Positions 34,590 through 43,668 are shown, counted from the stretch's first letter. The stretch: DNA of 51,606 nt from Streptomyces sp. NRRL B-24085 (GCF_001282115.1 NZ_LJBR01000065.1:1-51606); one strand, 5' to 3'. Made by a program: numbers and translations. Notes: generated by a model not told the origin, from the letters alone.

Positions 34590-34770
34590 CGTGCCGGTGA
34601 GCCGCTGGGCGGCGAGGCTGACGCCAGTGCGGCCTGCCGGAGCCGGGTCAGCCAGGATGATGCCCTGTTTGTCGGCGACGACGACGTGGCCGCGCCTGCT
34701 GATGGCCGTGTCCGGCGGAGCACGAGCGGGCGAGGGGGCCTCCGGAGCGTGAACATGCGTGAGTCCCGGG
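34590..34770 (-). pseudogene. Possible remnant of a sensor-domain gene
   Basis: On the minus strand, between the exporter and the secreted small protein, a short frame contains GHVVVADKQGIILADPAPAG and then RTGVSLAAQRL, resembling the extracytoplasmic Cache/PAS-like sensor segment of Streptomyces histidine kinases. Nothing recognisable lies on either side and no start or stop frames it. It may be a leftover from an earlier gene. Low confidence. Confidence 0.25.
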
Positions 34771-34803
34771 AGGTCTGCTCTCTCCCGGGACTGTCGCGAC
34801 ACC

Positions 34804-35169
34804 TTACGGGGTGACGATGACGGAGTTGAACGGGGTGAGGTCGACGTCCGACCAGGAACCTTCATAGAAGGTCCAGTCGCACTCTTCGCCGTTCGATCCC
34901 CGGCACAGCAAAAACTTCCAGTCGTCCGTCTGATTGTTGAACACAGTGTGGACGCCGACCTGGTTGTAGAGCTTGTGAACCCCTCGGGACCAGTACTGGT
35001 CGGTCACGCCACCGCTGCTGTTGGGTCCCCCGTAGATGCACGCGGCGCCGGACGGACAGCCGGCGGGGGCCGCCGATGCCGGCGACGCCGACAATGCTCC
35101 CGTGCCGAGCGTCAACAACGCGGTTGCGGCTACCGCTACGACCCTTCTCCGGATCGGCGTACGCATCAT
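34804..35169 (-). CDS. Secreted small protein, peptidase inhibitor I36-like
   Basis: A 121-residue protein with a Sec signal peptide: RTPIRRR, then VVAVAATALLTLGTGALSA, then the ASPASAA cleavage region. The mature part begins with CPSGAACIYGGPNSSGG, the cysteine-rich start typical of the I36/beta-gamma-crystallin-like inhibitors of Streptomyces, and contains a second cysteine pair (LLCRGSNGEECDW). Four cysteines suggest two disulfides. GAGGAGG lies upstream of the ATG pair near 35169. It is probably an extracellular protease inhibitor or structural protein, monocistronic, with no link to its neighbours. Confidence 0.78.
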   Translation of the reverse strand: MMRTPIRRRVVAVAATALLTLGTGALSASPASAAPAGCPSGAACIYGGPNSSGGVTDQYWSRGVHKLYNQVGVHTVFNNQTDDWKFLLCRGSNGEECDWTFYEGSWSDVDLTPFNSVIVTP

Positions 35170-35172
35170 GCA

Positions 35173-36116
35173 TGCCTCCTCAATCGTTGCGGAACGGACG
35201 ACGTGCGGCAGATCTGACGCCGGGGTGAGCCCGGCGCCTTGACGGACGGCGACACAGTGCCGGGCTGGCCCAAGTCACCGGAGTTGTGATTACCGGCCGT
35301 TGCGGAGCGCCAGCGGCTGTACGCGTAGGTGTGCGCGCTGGACCCAGGGACCCATGCGTAGTTGGACCAAGGGATCGGTCGGAGAGATGACGTGCGAAGA
35401 ATGGACGACATCCGATGCTCGCATACCTCGACAGCCCCCTTCCGGGTGTCAACGTGGTGTGCCAGGCGAGTGCAGTCGAGCTGCAGAGGGGTGTCCCCTA
35501 CGGAGGGCCGGACATGCCTCTGCAGCAGGCGGTGATCCGGGTGTGCAGGACTCAAGGCTGATGGTCTGGGAGTTGTGGCGCAGCGGCAGAACTGTGAGCG
35601 GTGTTCAGGTCTCCGGCCGGACTGGTCTCGCTGACGGTACGAGGGCGTCGACCGTTTGGCCGCCGCTTCCCGGGCGTCAGAAAGAAGGAGACCTCCGCGG
35701 TGCTCTGTCGTGTGCACAGCACGGATGTCTCCCTCCCCGTCGTGAACGGTGTCGGTGAGGCTGTGTCAGGCTCGCACGGGGAAGGCGGTGCAGCCATGTG
35801 TTTCGGCTACGGCCGAAATCCCGGTTGAATCGCCCTGCCCACCCGGCCGTCCAAGCACGGCGGCGCGTTCGTCTTGAACCCCCTGGGCACGGTCAAGTGT
35901 CCGCCGACACCTGTACGTGCGGGGGAGTGGACGGTCCGCCCGAGCGTGGCCGGCAGTCGTTGGAACCATGCCCGCGCGTGCGGAGCTGCCGGGGATCGGC
36001 CCCACGGCTGAGCACGAGATGAGCGCAGCAAGCAACTGCTTACGGCGCGGGCGCGGCGTTGGTCCCGACGCGGGCCGCACCAAGTCACGAGGCGCCGGCG
36101 CCTACCGTCGGCTTGA
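35173..36116. other. Non-coding stretch of about 0.94 kb, no supported gene
   Basis: No frame here shows both coding-type GC3 bias and recognisable motifs. The short ORFs on both strands are mutually overlapping and look like chance frames. The composition is less GC-rich than its neighbours. It may hold decayed sequence or the promoters of the flanking leftward secreted-protein gene. I see no repeats, tRNA or insertion sequence. Confidence 0.55.
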
Positions 36117-36713
36117 TCAGCCGGACAGGTCCCGGCGGCCGGGCGCCCCCGCGCGTAGTCCGTCCATGACGATGTCCAGCAGGCGTGTCGCCTGGGGCTG
36201 CCAGTCGTCGTGCGGGGCGAGCTGCCACAGGCCGGCGATGGCCAGCATGAAGTCGTCGGCTGTGAGGCCGGGACGGATCGTGCCGGCTTCCTCGCAGGCG
36301 TGGAGCAGGAGGTCGGCAGCGTCGGTCACCGGGGTGTGGCCTGGTTTCGCCGCCTTGCCGGACGAGGTGCTCAGGGCCTGGCGGATCGCCTCCGCCAGGC
36401 CGGCCTTGGTCATCGCGAACTGCGCGAGGTGGTCCATCCACGCTCTTAGCGCGCGGTCGGGTTCCATGGTCTCCAGCAGCTCGGTCGCGCTGTCGGCGAT
36501 CTGTTGTACGCCGTGGCGGTAGAGCTCGAGGACGAGGGTCTCGCGGTTGGGGAAGTTCCGGTAGAACGTGCCCTGGCCGACGCCCGCCTTCTTGGCGATC
36601 GTGCTCAGCGGGGTGTCGGCGGCCCGGGACAGCTCGGCGAGGGCCACTTCCAGAATGCGTTCGCGGTTGCGTTGCGCGTCCGAGCGCAGGTGCGGGTCGT
36701 TCCTGTGCCGCAC
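36117..36713 (-). CDS. TetR-family transcriptional repressor
   Basis: A 198-residue regulator. The N-terminal helix-turn-helix reads RERILEVALAELSRAADTP, then LSTIAKKAGVGQGTFYRNFPNRETLVLELY, closely matching TetR_N. The remaining about 130 residues are the helical ligand-binding domain with no recognisable ligand signature. It is divergent from the molybdenum aldehyde oxidoreductase operon, with two symmetric operator-like palindromes in the shared intergenic region. It probably represses itself and the operon until an aldehyde or aromatic inducer binds. Confidence 0.93.
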   Translation of the reverse strand: MRHRNDPHLRSDAQRNRERILEVALAELSRAADTPLSTIAKKAGVGQGTFYRNFPNRETLVLELYRHGVQQIADSATELLETMEPDRALRAWMDHLAQFAMTKAGLAEAIRQALSTSSGKAAKPGHTPVTDAADLLLHACEEAGTIRPGLTADDFMLAIAGLWQLAPHDDWQPQATRLLDIVMDGLRAGAPGRRDLSG

Positions 36714-36757
36714 GCGTCCTCCTCGCCGGCTCGTGTCCGAAAGCGGCCCTTGAGAAC

Positions 36758-36803
36758 CGGACAGTTGTCCACTACCTTCGAGCCGATAGCGGACAGCTGT
36801 CCG
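36758..36803. promoter_or_regulatory. Paired TetR-type operators between tetR and paoA-like gene
   Basis: Two related inverted repeats: GGACAGTTGTCC at 36759-36770 (arms GGACA/TGTCC) and a perfect 14-bp palindrome CGGACAGCTGTCCG at 36790-36803. Their centres are 32 bp apart, about three helical turns, so two dimers would bind on the same face. A TAGCGT at 36817-36822 could be the -10 element of the oxidoreductase operon, in which case the second operator covers its -35 region. Confidence 0.75.
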
Positions 36804-36869
36804 CTTGAGTTCACTCTAGCGTCGGACTGACGCCCCGACGTGTCCGGGACACGTGAAAGAAGGCTGAAC

Positions 36870-37427
36870 ATGGCCCCAGCCCCCTCGTCGACGTCCAGCG
36901 ACATCACCCTGAACATCAACGGGGAGAAGCACAGTCTGCCCGTCGACCACCGCACCACCCTGCTCGACGCCCTGCGTGAGCGCCTCGACCTGACCGGGAC
37001 CAAGAAGGGCTGCGACCAGGGGCAGTGCGGAGCCTGCACGGTACTGCTCGACGGACGCCGGGCGGTGTCCTGTCTGCAACTCGCCGTGGCCGCCGACGGA
37101 CGCGAGATCACCACCGTCGAGGGCTTGGCCGACGGCGAGCGACTGCACCCGGTGCAGCAGGCGTTCCTCGACCTGGACGGCTACCAGTGCGGCTACTGCA
37201 CCCCCGGCCAGATCTGCTCGGCCATCGCGGTGATCGAGGAACACGCGGCCGGCTGGCCCAGTGCCGTCACCGACGACGTCCGCCCCGAGGCCGGACCACC
37301 ACCGCTGAGCGCCGAGGAGATCCGGGAACGGATGAGCGGGAACCTGTGCCGCTGCGGCGCGTACGTGTCGATCGTCCAGGCCGTGGCCCGGGCGGCGGAA
37401 GCGAAAACCGAGGAGGCGGCGGCGTGA
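36870..37427 (+). CDS. paoA: Aldehyde/xanthine dehydrogenase 2Fe-2S subunit (PaoA-type)
   Basis: A 185-residue iron-sulfur subunit. The ferredoxin-type cluster motif is GCDQGQCGACTVLLDG with a fourth cysteine in VSCLQLAV. The second, helical cluster domain carries YQCGYCTPGQICSA and MSGNLCRCGAY. It passes electrons from the molybdopterin subunit to FAD. The sequence lacks an evident Tat signal, unlike Escherichia coli PaoA, so the enzyme may be cytoplasmic. ATG 36870 is preceded by GAAAGAAGG. The stop overlaps the next gene (GTGA). Confidence 0.93.
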   Translation: MAPAPSSTSSDITLNINGEKHSLPVDHRTTLLDALRERLDLTGTKKGCDQGQCGACTVLLDGRRAVSCLQLAVAADGREITTVEGLADGERLHPVQQAFLDLDGYQCGYCTPGQICSAIAVIEEHAAGWPSAVTDDVRPEAGPPPLSAEEIRERMSGNLCRCGAYVSIVQAVARAAEAKTEEAAA

Positions 37428-38416
37428 GGGAGTTCGCATACGACCGGGCCCTCGACGTCTCCGGGGCCCTGGCCCTGCTGGACGCCGACCCCGACGCCCG
37501 CTTCCTCGGCGGCGGCACCAACCTCGTCGACCTTATGAAGACCGGCGTCGAGCGGCCCACCCGCCTGGTCGACGTCCGCGAACTGCCCCTGGACGGCATA
37601 GAGGTGACGGCGGACGGCGGCCTGCGCATCGGCGCCACCGTCACCAACAGCGACCTCGCCGCCCACCCCGAAGTCCGCCGCCGCTACCCGGCGTTGGCAC
37701 AGGCGGTACTGGCCGGCGCCTCCGGCCAGCTCCGCAACATGGCCACCGTCGGAGGAAACCTGCTCCAGCGCACCCGCTGCGGCTACTTCACCGACGTGAC
37801 CAAGCCCTGCAACAAGCGTGTGCCCGGCAGCGGTTGCCCCGCGATCGAGGGCGAGCACCACAACCACGCCGTCCTCGGTGCCTCCGAGCACTGCGTGGCC
37901 ATCCACCCCTCGGACATGGGCGTCGCGCTGACCGCCTTCGACGCGGTCGTGTCGTACCAAACCGCCGACGGCCCCGGCACCTTGCCCCTCGCCGACTTCT
38001 ACCTGCCGGTCGGGGACACCCCGCACCGCGAGACCGCGCTGCCGCCGGGCGCGCTGATCACCCACGTCACCCTGCCGCCCGCTCCGGTGGCTGCCCGATC
38101 CCGCTACCGCAAGGTGCGCGAGCGGGCCTCGTACGCCTTCGCCATCGGCTCCGTCGCCGCCGCGCTCGACGTGCGGGACGGCCTCGTACACGACGTACGC
38201 CTCGCCTTCGGGGCGGTCGCGTCCCGGCCGTGGCGGGCGACGGCGGCCGAACGCGTCCTCACCGGCGCACCTGCCGACGCCGAGACCTTCGCCGCAGCCG
38301 CGGACGCCGAACTCGCCGCGGCGAAACCGCTGCCGCACAACGCCTACAAGGTGACCCTCATGCGCAACCTCGTCGTGGCCGTGCTGACCGAACTGACCGA
38401 GGAGGCGGCCCGATGA
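37424..38416 (+). CDS. paoB: Aldehyde oxidoreductase FAD-binding subunit with extra 4Fe-4S insertion (PaoB-type)
   Basis: A 330-residue FAD subunit. FAD motifs are FLGGGTNLVDLMK and the region ASGQLRNMATVGGNLLQ. The insertion TRCGYFTDVTKPCNKRVPGS with following GCPAIEG and HCVAIHPSDM supplies the cysteines of an additional 4Fe-4S cluster, the hallmark of PaoB/YagS-type subunits as opposed to ordinary xanthine dehydrogenase subunits. It starts with GTG overlapping the 2Fe-2S gene and overlaps the molybdenum subunit (ATGA). Confidence 0.93.
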   Translation: MREFAYDRALDVSGALALLDADPDARFLGGGTNLVDLMKTGVERPTRLVDVRELPLDGIEVTADGGLRIGATVTNSDLAAHPEVRRRYPALAQAVLAGASGQLRNMATVGGNLLQRTRCGYFTDVTKPCNKRVPGSGCPAIEGEHHNHAVLGASEHCVAIHPSDMGVALTAFDAVVSYQTADGPGTLPLADFYLPVGDTPHRETALPPGALITHVTLPPAPVAARSRYRKVRERASYAFAIGSVAAALDVRDGLVHDVRLAFGAVASRPWRATAAERVLTGAPADAETFAAAADAELAAAKPLPHNAYKVTLMRNLVVAVLTELTEEAAR

Positions 38417-40530
38417 CCACCACCCCCACGGCACGCCAGAACGCCGTCGGTACCGCGCACACCCGCGTGGAGGGCCGCGACAAGGTCACCGGAGCCGCCC
38501 GCTACGCCGGTGAGATCCCGTTCGCCGACCTCGCGTACGGCTGGCTGGTGCTCTCCACGATCACCCGCGGCCGCATCCGCTCCATCGACACCGCCGATGT
38601 CCTCGCCATGCCCGGCGTAATTGCCGTCCTGCACCACGGCAACGCCCCGCGGATCGAGACGGACTACGTCGGTGTGCTGGGCGTTCCGGACCCGACCGCG
38701 GCCGTCTTCCAGCACGACAGGGTGCCGTACGCCGGCTGGCCGGTGGCGCTGGTCGTCGCCGACACCTCCGAACGGGCCCGGGAGGCCGCCGAAGCGCTGG
38801 TGGTGCACTACGAACAGGAGCCGCACGACGTCGACTTCACCGGCGAGCACCCCGACGCCTACCCGCTCGACAGCCATGGCCCTGCGGTGATCGAGAACGG
38901 CGACCTGGAGGCCGAACTCGCCGCGTCCGCCGTGGTCGTGGACGCCGAGTACACCACCCCGGAAGAGCACCACACCATGATGGAGCCGCACGCGGCGACC
39001 GCTCGCTGGGACGGCGGCCGTCTCGAAGTCGTCGACTCCAACCAGGGCACCTTCTGGATCGCGAGCGAACTCGCGCAGATGTTCTCGCTCGACCCGTCGG
39101 CTGTCCGGGTGCGCTCCGAGCACGTCGGCGGCGGCTTCGGCAGCAAGGGCCTCCGCGCACACCAGGTGGCCGCCGTCATGGCCGCGACCGAGCTGCAGCG
39201 CCCGGTCCGCGTGGTCATGACCCGCCGTCAGATGTTCTCCCTCACCGGCTACCGCAGTCCCACCCGGCAGCGGCTGCGGCTCGGCGCCGATGCCGACGGC
39301 CGGCTGCGCGCGCTGGAGCACCGTTCCCTCAGCGCCACCTCCACCGTGCACGAGTTCATCGAATCGGCCGCCGGCCCCGCCCGGACCATGTACGGCGCCG
39401 ACGCGCACCACACCGCCAACCGGCTGGTCCGCCTCGACGTGCCGACCCCGACGTACATGCGCGCGCCGGGCGAGGCACCGGGGTCGTTCGCACTGGAGTC
39501 GGCGATGGACGAACTCGCCGAGAAGTGCGGCCTCGACCCGATCGAACTGCGCGCCCGCAACGACCCCGCGGCGGGCCCGGTGTCCGGGCTGCCGTTCAGC
39601 GGCCGCAACCTGATCGCCTGTTTCCGGGAAGGTGCCCGCAGGTTCGGCTGGGCCGACCGTGACCCGCGCCCCGGCCTGCGCCGCGAGGGACGCTGGCTGC
39701 TCGGCACCGGCACGGCTGCCGCATCCTTCCCGGCGGGTGCCGGACCGTCCACCGCGGCCGTGACGGCGGAGGCGGACGGCACCTTCACCGTGGGAGTCAA
39801 CGCCGCCGACATCGGCACCGGTGCCCGGACCGCCCTCACCCTGATCGCCGCCGACGCCCTCCAGACCGCGACGGAACACGTCCGGGTGCGCATCGGCGAC
39901 AGCGACCTCGGCCCGGCGTTCATCGCCGGCGGCTCCATGGGCACCCGCTCCTGGGCCTGGGCGGTCATGGCCGCCGCGAAGGAACTGCGAGAGAGGCTCG
40001 CCCTCGGCGCCGACATCCCGCCGGAGGGGATCACCGTACGGTCCGACACCACGGAAGCCCTCGGCGCGCTCGCACAGATGGAACGGCACTCCTTCGGCGC
40101 CCAGTTCGCCGAGGTCGCCGTCGACCCCGCCACCGGCGAGGTCCGGGTGCGCCGCATGCTCGGCATCTTCGCGGCCGGCCGGATCGTCAACCCGCTCACC
40201 GCCCGCAACCAGTTCGTCGGCGGCATGACCTGGGGCATCTCCATGGCCCTGCACGAGGAGGCGGTCCGCGACCGCGCCCTCGGCAGCCACTACGGCGCCG
40301 ACCTCGCCGGCTACCACGTCGCCTCCCACGCCGACGTTCCGGCCATCGAGGCGGACTGGATCGACGACCCGGACCCCGACGACCCGGTCGGCATCAAGGG
40401 CATCGGCGAGATCGGCACCGTGGGCGCCGCCGCGGCCATCGCCAACGCGGTCTGGCACGCGACCGGCGTACGCCACCGGAACCTGCCGATCCGCCCCGAC
40501 CGCGTCCTGACGGCAGGCGTCCGTGCTTGA
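38413..40530 (+). CDS. paoC: Aldehyde oxidoreductase molybdenum-binding subunit (PaoC-type)
   Basis: A 705-residue catalytic subunit of the xanthine oxidase family. It shows the N-terminal RVEGRDKVTGAARYAGEI, the cofactor loop HVGGGFGSKG, the substrate-channel segment YMRAPGEAPGSFALESAMDELA, and the end motif GIKGIGEIGTVGAAAAIAN that contains the catalytic glutamate. It binds molybdopterin cytosine dinucleotide and oxidises aldehydes to carboxylates. It overlaps the FAD-subunit gene upstream and the XdhC-type gene downstream, making a four-gene unit. The true substrate is not predictable; aromatic aldehydes are the preferred substrates of the E. coli enzyme. Confidence 0.93.
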   Translation: MTTTPTARQNAVGTAHTRVEGRDKVTGAARYAGEIPFADLAYGWLVLSTITRGRIRSIDTADVLAMPGVIAVLHHGNAPRIETDYVGVLGVPDPTAAVFQHDRVPYAGWPVALVVADTSERAREAAEALVVHYEQEPHDVDFTGEHPDAYPLDSHGPAVIENGDLEAELAASAVVVDAEYTTPEEHHTMMEPHAATARWDGGRLEVVDSNQGTFWIASELAQMFSLDPSAVRVRSEHVGGGFGSKGLRAHQVAAVMAATELQRPVRVVMTRRQMFSLTGYRSPTRQRLRLGADADGRLRALEHRSLSATSTVHEFIESAAGPARTMYGADAHHTANRLVRLDVPTPTYMRAPGEAPGSFALESAMDELAEKCGLDPIELRARNDPAAGPVSGLPFSGRNLIACFREGARRFGWADRDPRPGLRREGRWLLGTGTAAASFPAGAGPSTAAVTAEADGTFTVGVNAADIGTGARTALTLIAADALQTATEHVRVRIGDSDLGPAFIAGGSMGTRSWAWAVMAAAKELRERLALGADIPPEGITVRSDTTEALGALAQMERHSFGAQFAEVAVDPATGEVRVRRMLGIFAAGRIVNPLTARNQFVGGMTWGISMALHEEAVRDRALGSHYGADLAGYHVASHADVPAIEADWIDDPDPDDPVGIKGIGEIGTVGAAAAIANAVWHATGVRHRNLPIRPDRVLTAGVRA

Positions 40531-41755
40531 CCTCGCCGGGGACCTGCACCGCTGGATGGAGGAGGGCCGCGCGTTCGCCGTCGCCACCGTCGTGGCCGTG
40601 GGCGGCAGCGCCCCGCGCGGCCCCGGCGCCGCCCTCGCCGTCGACAGCGAGGGCACGGTCATAGGCTCCGTCTCCGGCGGCTGCGTGGAGGGAGCGGTGT
40701 ACGACCTGTGCGTCCAGGCGCTCCAGCACGGCGACACGGTCGTCGAACGGTTCGGATACAGCGACGAGGACGCCTTCGCGGTCGGGCTGACCTGCGGCGG
40801 AATCATCGACATCATGGTCACCCCGGTCGGCACCGACGCGCCTGGAAGGCCGGTGCTCCGGTCGGCCCTGTCGGCTGCCGTCCGGGGCGAACGGGCAGCC
40901 CTCGCCCGCGTCGTACGAGGCCCCGCCGATCTCCTCGGCACGGCCCTGCTGGTGCGGCCGGGCGAAGCGGTGGGGGAGCCGTCCCGGCCCTCCCGGGCGA
41001 GCTCGTACGAAGGCGGACTCGGCGGGCACACGGAACTGGACCGAACGGCGGCCGGTGAAGCCCTCGCCATGCTGGACGCCGGCCGCACCGGCACGGTCGA
41101 GCTGTCGGCGGACGGCTCGCGCTGCCCCGACGGACTGACCTTGCTCATCGAGTCGGTTGCGCCTGCGCCTCGCATGATCGTCTTCGGGGCGATCGACTTC
41201 GCCGCGGCACTCGTACGGGTGGGCAAGTTCCTCGGCTACCACGTCACCGTGTGCGACGCCCGCCCCGTCTTCGCCACCACGACCCGCTTCCCCGAGGCCG
41301 ACGAAGTCGTCGTCGACTGGCCGCACCGCTACCTGCGCCGCACCACGACCGACGTGCGCACGGTGCTGTGCGTGCTCACCCACGACGCCAAGTTCGACGT
41401 GCCCCTGCTGGAAGCGGCCCTGCGGATGCCGGCCGCGTTCGTCGGCGCGCTGGGCTCACGGCGTACGCACGCCGACCGGGAAAGACGGCTGCGGGAAGCG
41501 GGTCTGACCGACGGGGAGTTGGCCCGGCTGAGGTCGCCGATCGGCCTCGATCTCGGTGCTCGCACACCCGAGGAGACGGCCCTGTCCATCGCGGCGGAGA
41601 TCATCGCCACCCGACGGGGCGGAACGGGCACGCCCCTGACCGGGTCGGGGGGACCGATCCACCATGACGAGGAGACACATGGCGCGGGTAGGAGGTCAGG
41701 CCCGTGGACGCGGAGCACCGCACCGGTGCGCACGTCCATGCCTGGCTTTCGGTAG
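40523..41755 (+). CDS. XdhC/CoxI-family molybdenum-cofactor maturation protein (PaoD-type)
   Basis: A 410-residue protein. The N-terminal XdhC/CoxI domain begins AVATVVAVGGSAPRGPGAALAV and contains GSVSGGCVEGAVYD and LTCGGIIDIMV. The C-terminal Rossmann domain (FGAIDFAAALVRVGKFLGYHVTVCDAR, then ALGSRRTHADRERRL) is also typical. Family members bind and sulfurate the molybdenum cofactor and insert it into the apo-oxidoreductase. The GTG start overlaps the molybdenum-subunit gene. The last about 40 residues look unrelated and may be spurious read-through past the domain. About 210 bp without a gene follow. Confidence 0.9.
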   Translation: MLDLAGDLHRWMEEGRAFAVATVVAVGGSAPRGPGAALAVDSEGTVIGSVSGGCVEGAVYDLCVQALQHGDTVVERFGYSDEDAFAVGLTCGGIIDIMVTPVGTDAPGRPVLRSALSAAVRGERAALARVVRGPADLLGTALLVRPGEAVGEPSRPSRASSYEGGLGGHTELDRTAAGEALAMLDAGRTGTVELSADGSRCPDGLTLLIESVAPAPRMIVFGAIDFAAALVRVGKFLGYHVTVCDARPVFATTTRFPEADEVVVDWPHRYLRRTTTDVRTVLCVLTHDAKFDVPLLEAALRMPAAFVGALGSRRTHADRERRLREAGLTDGELARLRSPIGLDLGARTPEETALSIAAEIIATRRGGTGTPLTGSGGPIHHDEETHGAGRRSGPWTRSTAPVRTSMPGFR

Positions 41756-41965
41756 TGGCCGGCCATACGCTGCGACATACGTGTGGGCCGTAGGGTCCTA
41801 GCCGCCCCGCGCACGGCCGACGCTCGGTCCTGACGTCGCCGTCTCCGGAGCGGGCCAGGCGCACTGAGCCCACGGCACAGCGTTCTTCGAGTCGGCGACC
41901 TGCTCATCGCCGCCGCTCCGGGACGGGGGAGAGCGAGTCAGCGGACTCACTGAGACGATGCCTCG

Positions 41966-42580
41966 GTGAACTCTTTCTCGTATGACCGCATCGGTCCTGG
42001 TCATGACCGGACGGATCTCTCGGAGCCCAGGCAGGCCGAACCCGGTGAGTGGCCGAAGTTCGAGGCCGCGCTGGCTGTGGTCAATCGCGACGTGACGGCG
42101 ACCCTGCCAGGTCAGGACGCGCTGATACTGATGGTCGCCCCGTCCTGGCAGCAGCCGCTGGCCGCAAGCGGGATCGACAGGGGACTGGTCCATGTGGCGA
42201 TGCCGGACGGCCGTTGGCAGGGCAATGCGCTGAACGCGGTCGACCTCGCGGAAGGCGAGCCGCCGGAGCCGGATGACGCGATGACGGCCCTGACGCTGGT
42301 CGCGGAAGCGGCGCAGGAGACCGTCATGGAGCTGCTCTGGCAGGTGTGGCCGGTCTGCCGGGAGCACAAGATCGGGATGCACGTCCGTCCGGCAGGGACC
42401 GCTGACGACTGGTGCGGGGGCGAGGCGGTCGTGTCGGACCCGGTGGTGTGGTGGTGCCGTGGCGGCCGGGACGGCTCGGGACACGACGTCTCCCTGGTGG
42501 GCGAGTTGGCCGCCACGCTGCCGGGAAAGGAGCGTCGCGCACTGCGGCGCAGCGAGCGTGGACGGGACAGTGGCCAATAG
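41966..42580 (+). CDS. Hypothetical protein
   Basis: A 204-residue soluble protein starting at GTG 41966. GC3 bias is clear over the frame. It is acidic in the centre (VDLAEGEPPEPDDAMTALTLVAEAAQETVMELLWQVWPVC) and contains several tryptophans, with no membrane segment, signal peptide or motif that I recognise. It may be one of the lineage-specific Streptomyces proteins. It stands alone between the PaoD-type gene and a long terminator. Confidence 0.6.
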   Translation: MNSFSYDRIGPGHDRTDLSEPRQAEPGEWPKFEAALAVVNRDVTATLPGQDALILMVAPSWQQPLAASGIDRGLVHVAMPDGRWQGNALNAVDLAEGEPPEPDDAMTALTLVAEAAQETVMELLWQVWPVCREHKIGMHVRPAGTADDWCGGEAVVSDPVVWWCRGGRDGSGHDVSLVGELAATLPGKERRALRRSERGRDSGQ

Positions 42581-42750
42581 CGGAGTGGACGGCCGCACAG
42601 TTCGTCGGTTGCCCACTGCCGGCTTCGGCCGCTGCCCATGCCCGGGTTGAGCGGGCGTGGTGGAGATGAGCGCGGTGCAGTACGACCCGCCCGGCGGTGA
42701 CGACCGATCGCGGTATTCACACCGTTGTACGACGGAGTTGACCTGATGCG

Positions 42751-42796
42751 CGACATGTCTGTGGCTCCGGACAAAGCCGGAGCCACAGACATGTCG
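42751..42796. terminator. Perfect 20-bp-stem terminator
   Basis: Two complementary 20-base arms at 42751-42770 and 42777-42796, around a 6-nt loop ACAAAG. It lies just past the stop of the leftward 56-residue membrane protein gene and can also stop rightward transcripts from the hypothetical gene. Confidence 0.9.
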
Positions 42797-42808
42797 CTGC
42801 TTGGCGGG

Positions 42809-42979
42809 TTACCAGCGATACCAGCGTCCCTTGCGGCCGCCTGAGTCGGCGGAGCGCAGGACGAAGCCCAGCAGCCAGACGACCAGCACGATGACGGCGA
42901 GCCACCACAGTGCCTTCAGGGCGAAACCCGCACCGAAGAGGAGCAGAGCCAGCAGAAGAACGACAAGCAGGGGAACCAT
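42809..42979 (-). CDS. Small hydrophobic membrane protein (56 residues)
   Basis: A short ORF beginning MVPLLVVLLLALLLFGAGFA with a second hydrophobic span (ALWWLAVIVLVVWLLGFVL) and a basic, aromatic tail ending GRWYRW. GGAGG lies nine bases before ATG 42979, and codon use fits Streptomyces. Closely similar two-span hydrophobic proteins with the RWYRW end are common in streptomycetes (recalled), function unknown. It is followed directly by the strong terminator, so it is monocistronic. Confidence 0.8.
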   Translation of the reverse strand: MVPLLVVLLLALLLFGAGFALKALWWLAVIVLVVWLLGFVLRSADSGGRKGRWYRW

Positions 42980-43223
42980 AGTTATCAACCTCCGTCGCTC
43001 CTCGTGCCCGGCAAATGCCAGAACACACAGTCGATTTCCTTGGTTTCTCCACTGCTCGTGCGGGCACTGGACTCTGTTTCTTCACGGCGCCCACGTCGCC
43101 GTTGGAGTACGTCACACGTGTGTCTGACGGCACCGGTGCCCAGGCGGCTCGGGCCACTCTCGGGCAACCCGCGCACTCGCTGACTGGTGCGTCGCTGTCA
43201 GTACGGTCGTCTATGTTCAGCTC

Positions 43224-43370
43224 ATGACATCCACGGACAGTCCTGCGTTCGAGCGTGCGTGGACTCGCTTTGCGTCGTGGCTGCAGGCGAACTCGCCCGT
43301 TGATCACGCCATGCTGCGAGGGCCTGCGGTCCCCGAGCGGCTCATCGAGTTGGAGTCGCGGCTCGGCTTC
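43224..43370 (+). pseudogene. SMI1/KNR4-like gene, 5' remnant
   Basis: From ATG 43224 the first about 49 residues (FERAWTRFASWLQANSPVDH, then PAVPERLIELESRLGF) match the N-terminus of SMI1/KNR4-type immunity or cell-wall proteins. At about 43367 the similarity stops abruptly and the frame continues as nonsense to 43610, antisense to an HTH-like remnant. Only about a third of the expected protein is left, so the gene is broken. Confidence 0.55.
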
Positions 43371-43592
43371 GGTGCGTTCGGTGTTGTTGCGGGCCGCAGC
43401 GATGCCGCGCAGGCGGAACTGGAACTCAGGGTTGCGGGCGATGGCCTGCAGCAGCCGCGCGTGGCTGGTGACAAGGCTCCATCTGTGGGACGGCTGGTCC
43501 CTGGCCTCCGTCCGCGTTTCGCGCCGACTGCTCTCGCAGGAATGTGCCGGAAATCGGATTCTTCCTTGAATCGTCTTGCCTGTGCATGTCAT
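43365..43592 (-). pseudogene. HTH regulator remnant (ArsR/winged-helix type), 5' part
   Basis: On the minus strand the frame reads HRWSLVTSHARLLQAIARNP, then RLRGIAAARNNTERTEA, which resembles the N-terminus of Streptomyces winged-helix regulators (LLTxHxxVLxxIARDPxxRLRDIAxxxxITERTVQ). It breaks off where it meets the SMI1-like remnant at about 43365, and the frame then runs on without meaning. The N-terminal start is unclear (ATG 43592 is one option). Confidence 0.45.
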
Positions 43593-43668
43593 GTGAAGAT
43601 GTCGTGTTGAGGAAGGTAGGCTCGTCATTCAAAGTTGCGTCTCCCGATGCGGCGGTGGGGAGAGCGTG

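Noticed and set aside
35300..36083. Several short ORFs of 75-150 codons in the gap before the TetR gene
   Set aside because: They overlap one another on both strands, lack GC3 bias and ribosome binding sites, and show no recognisable motif.
38344..41226. A 960-codon open frame opposite the molybdenum oxidoreductase genes
   Set aside because: Antisense shadow of paoC and the XdhC-type gene; the opposite strand has complete, motif-bearing proteins.
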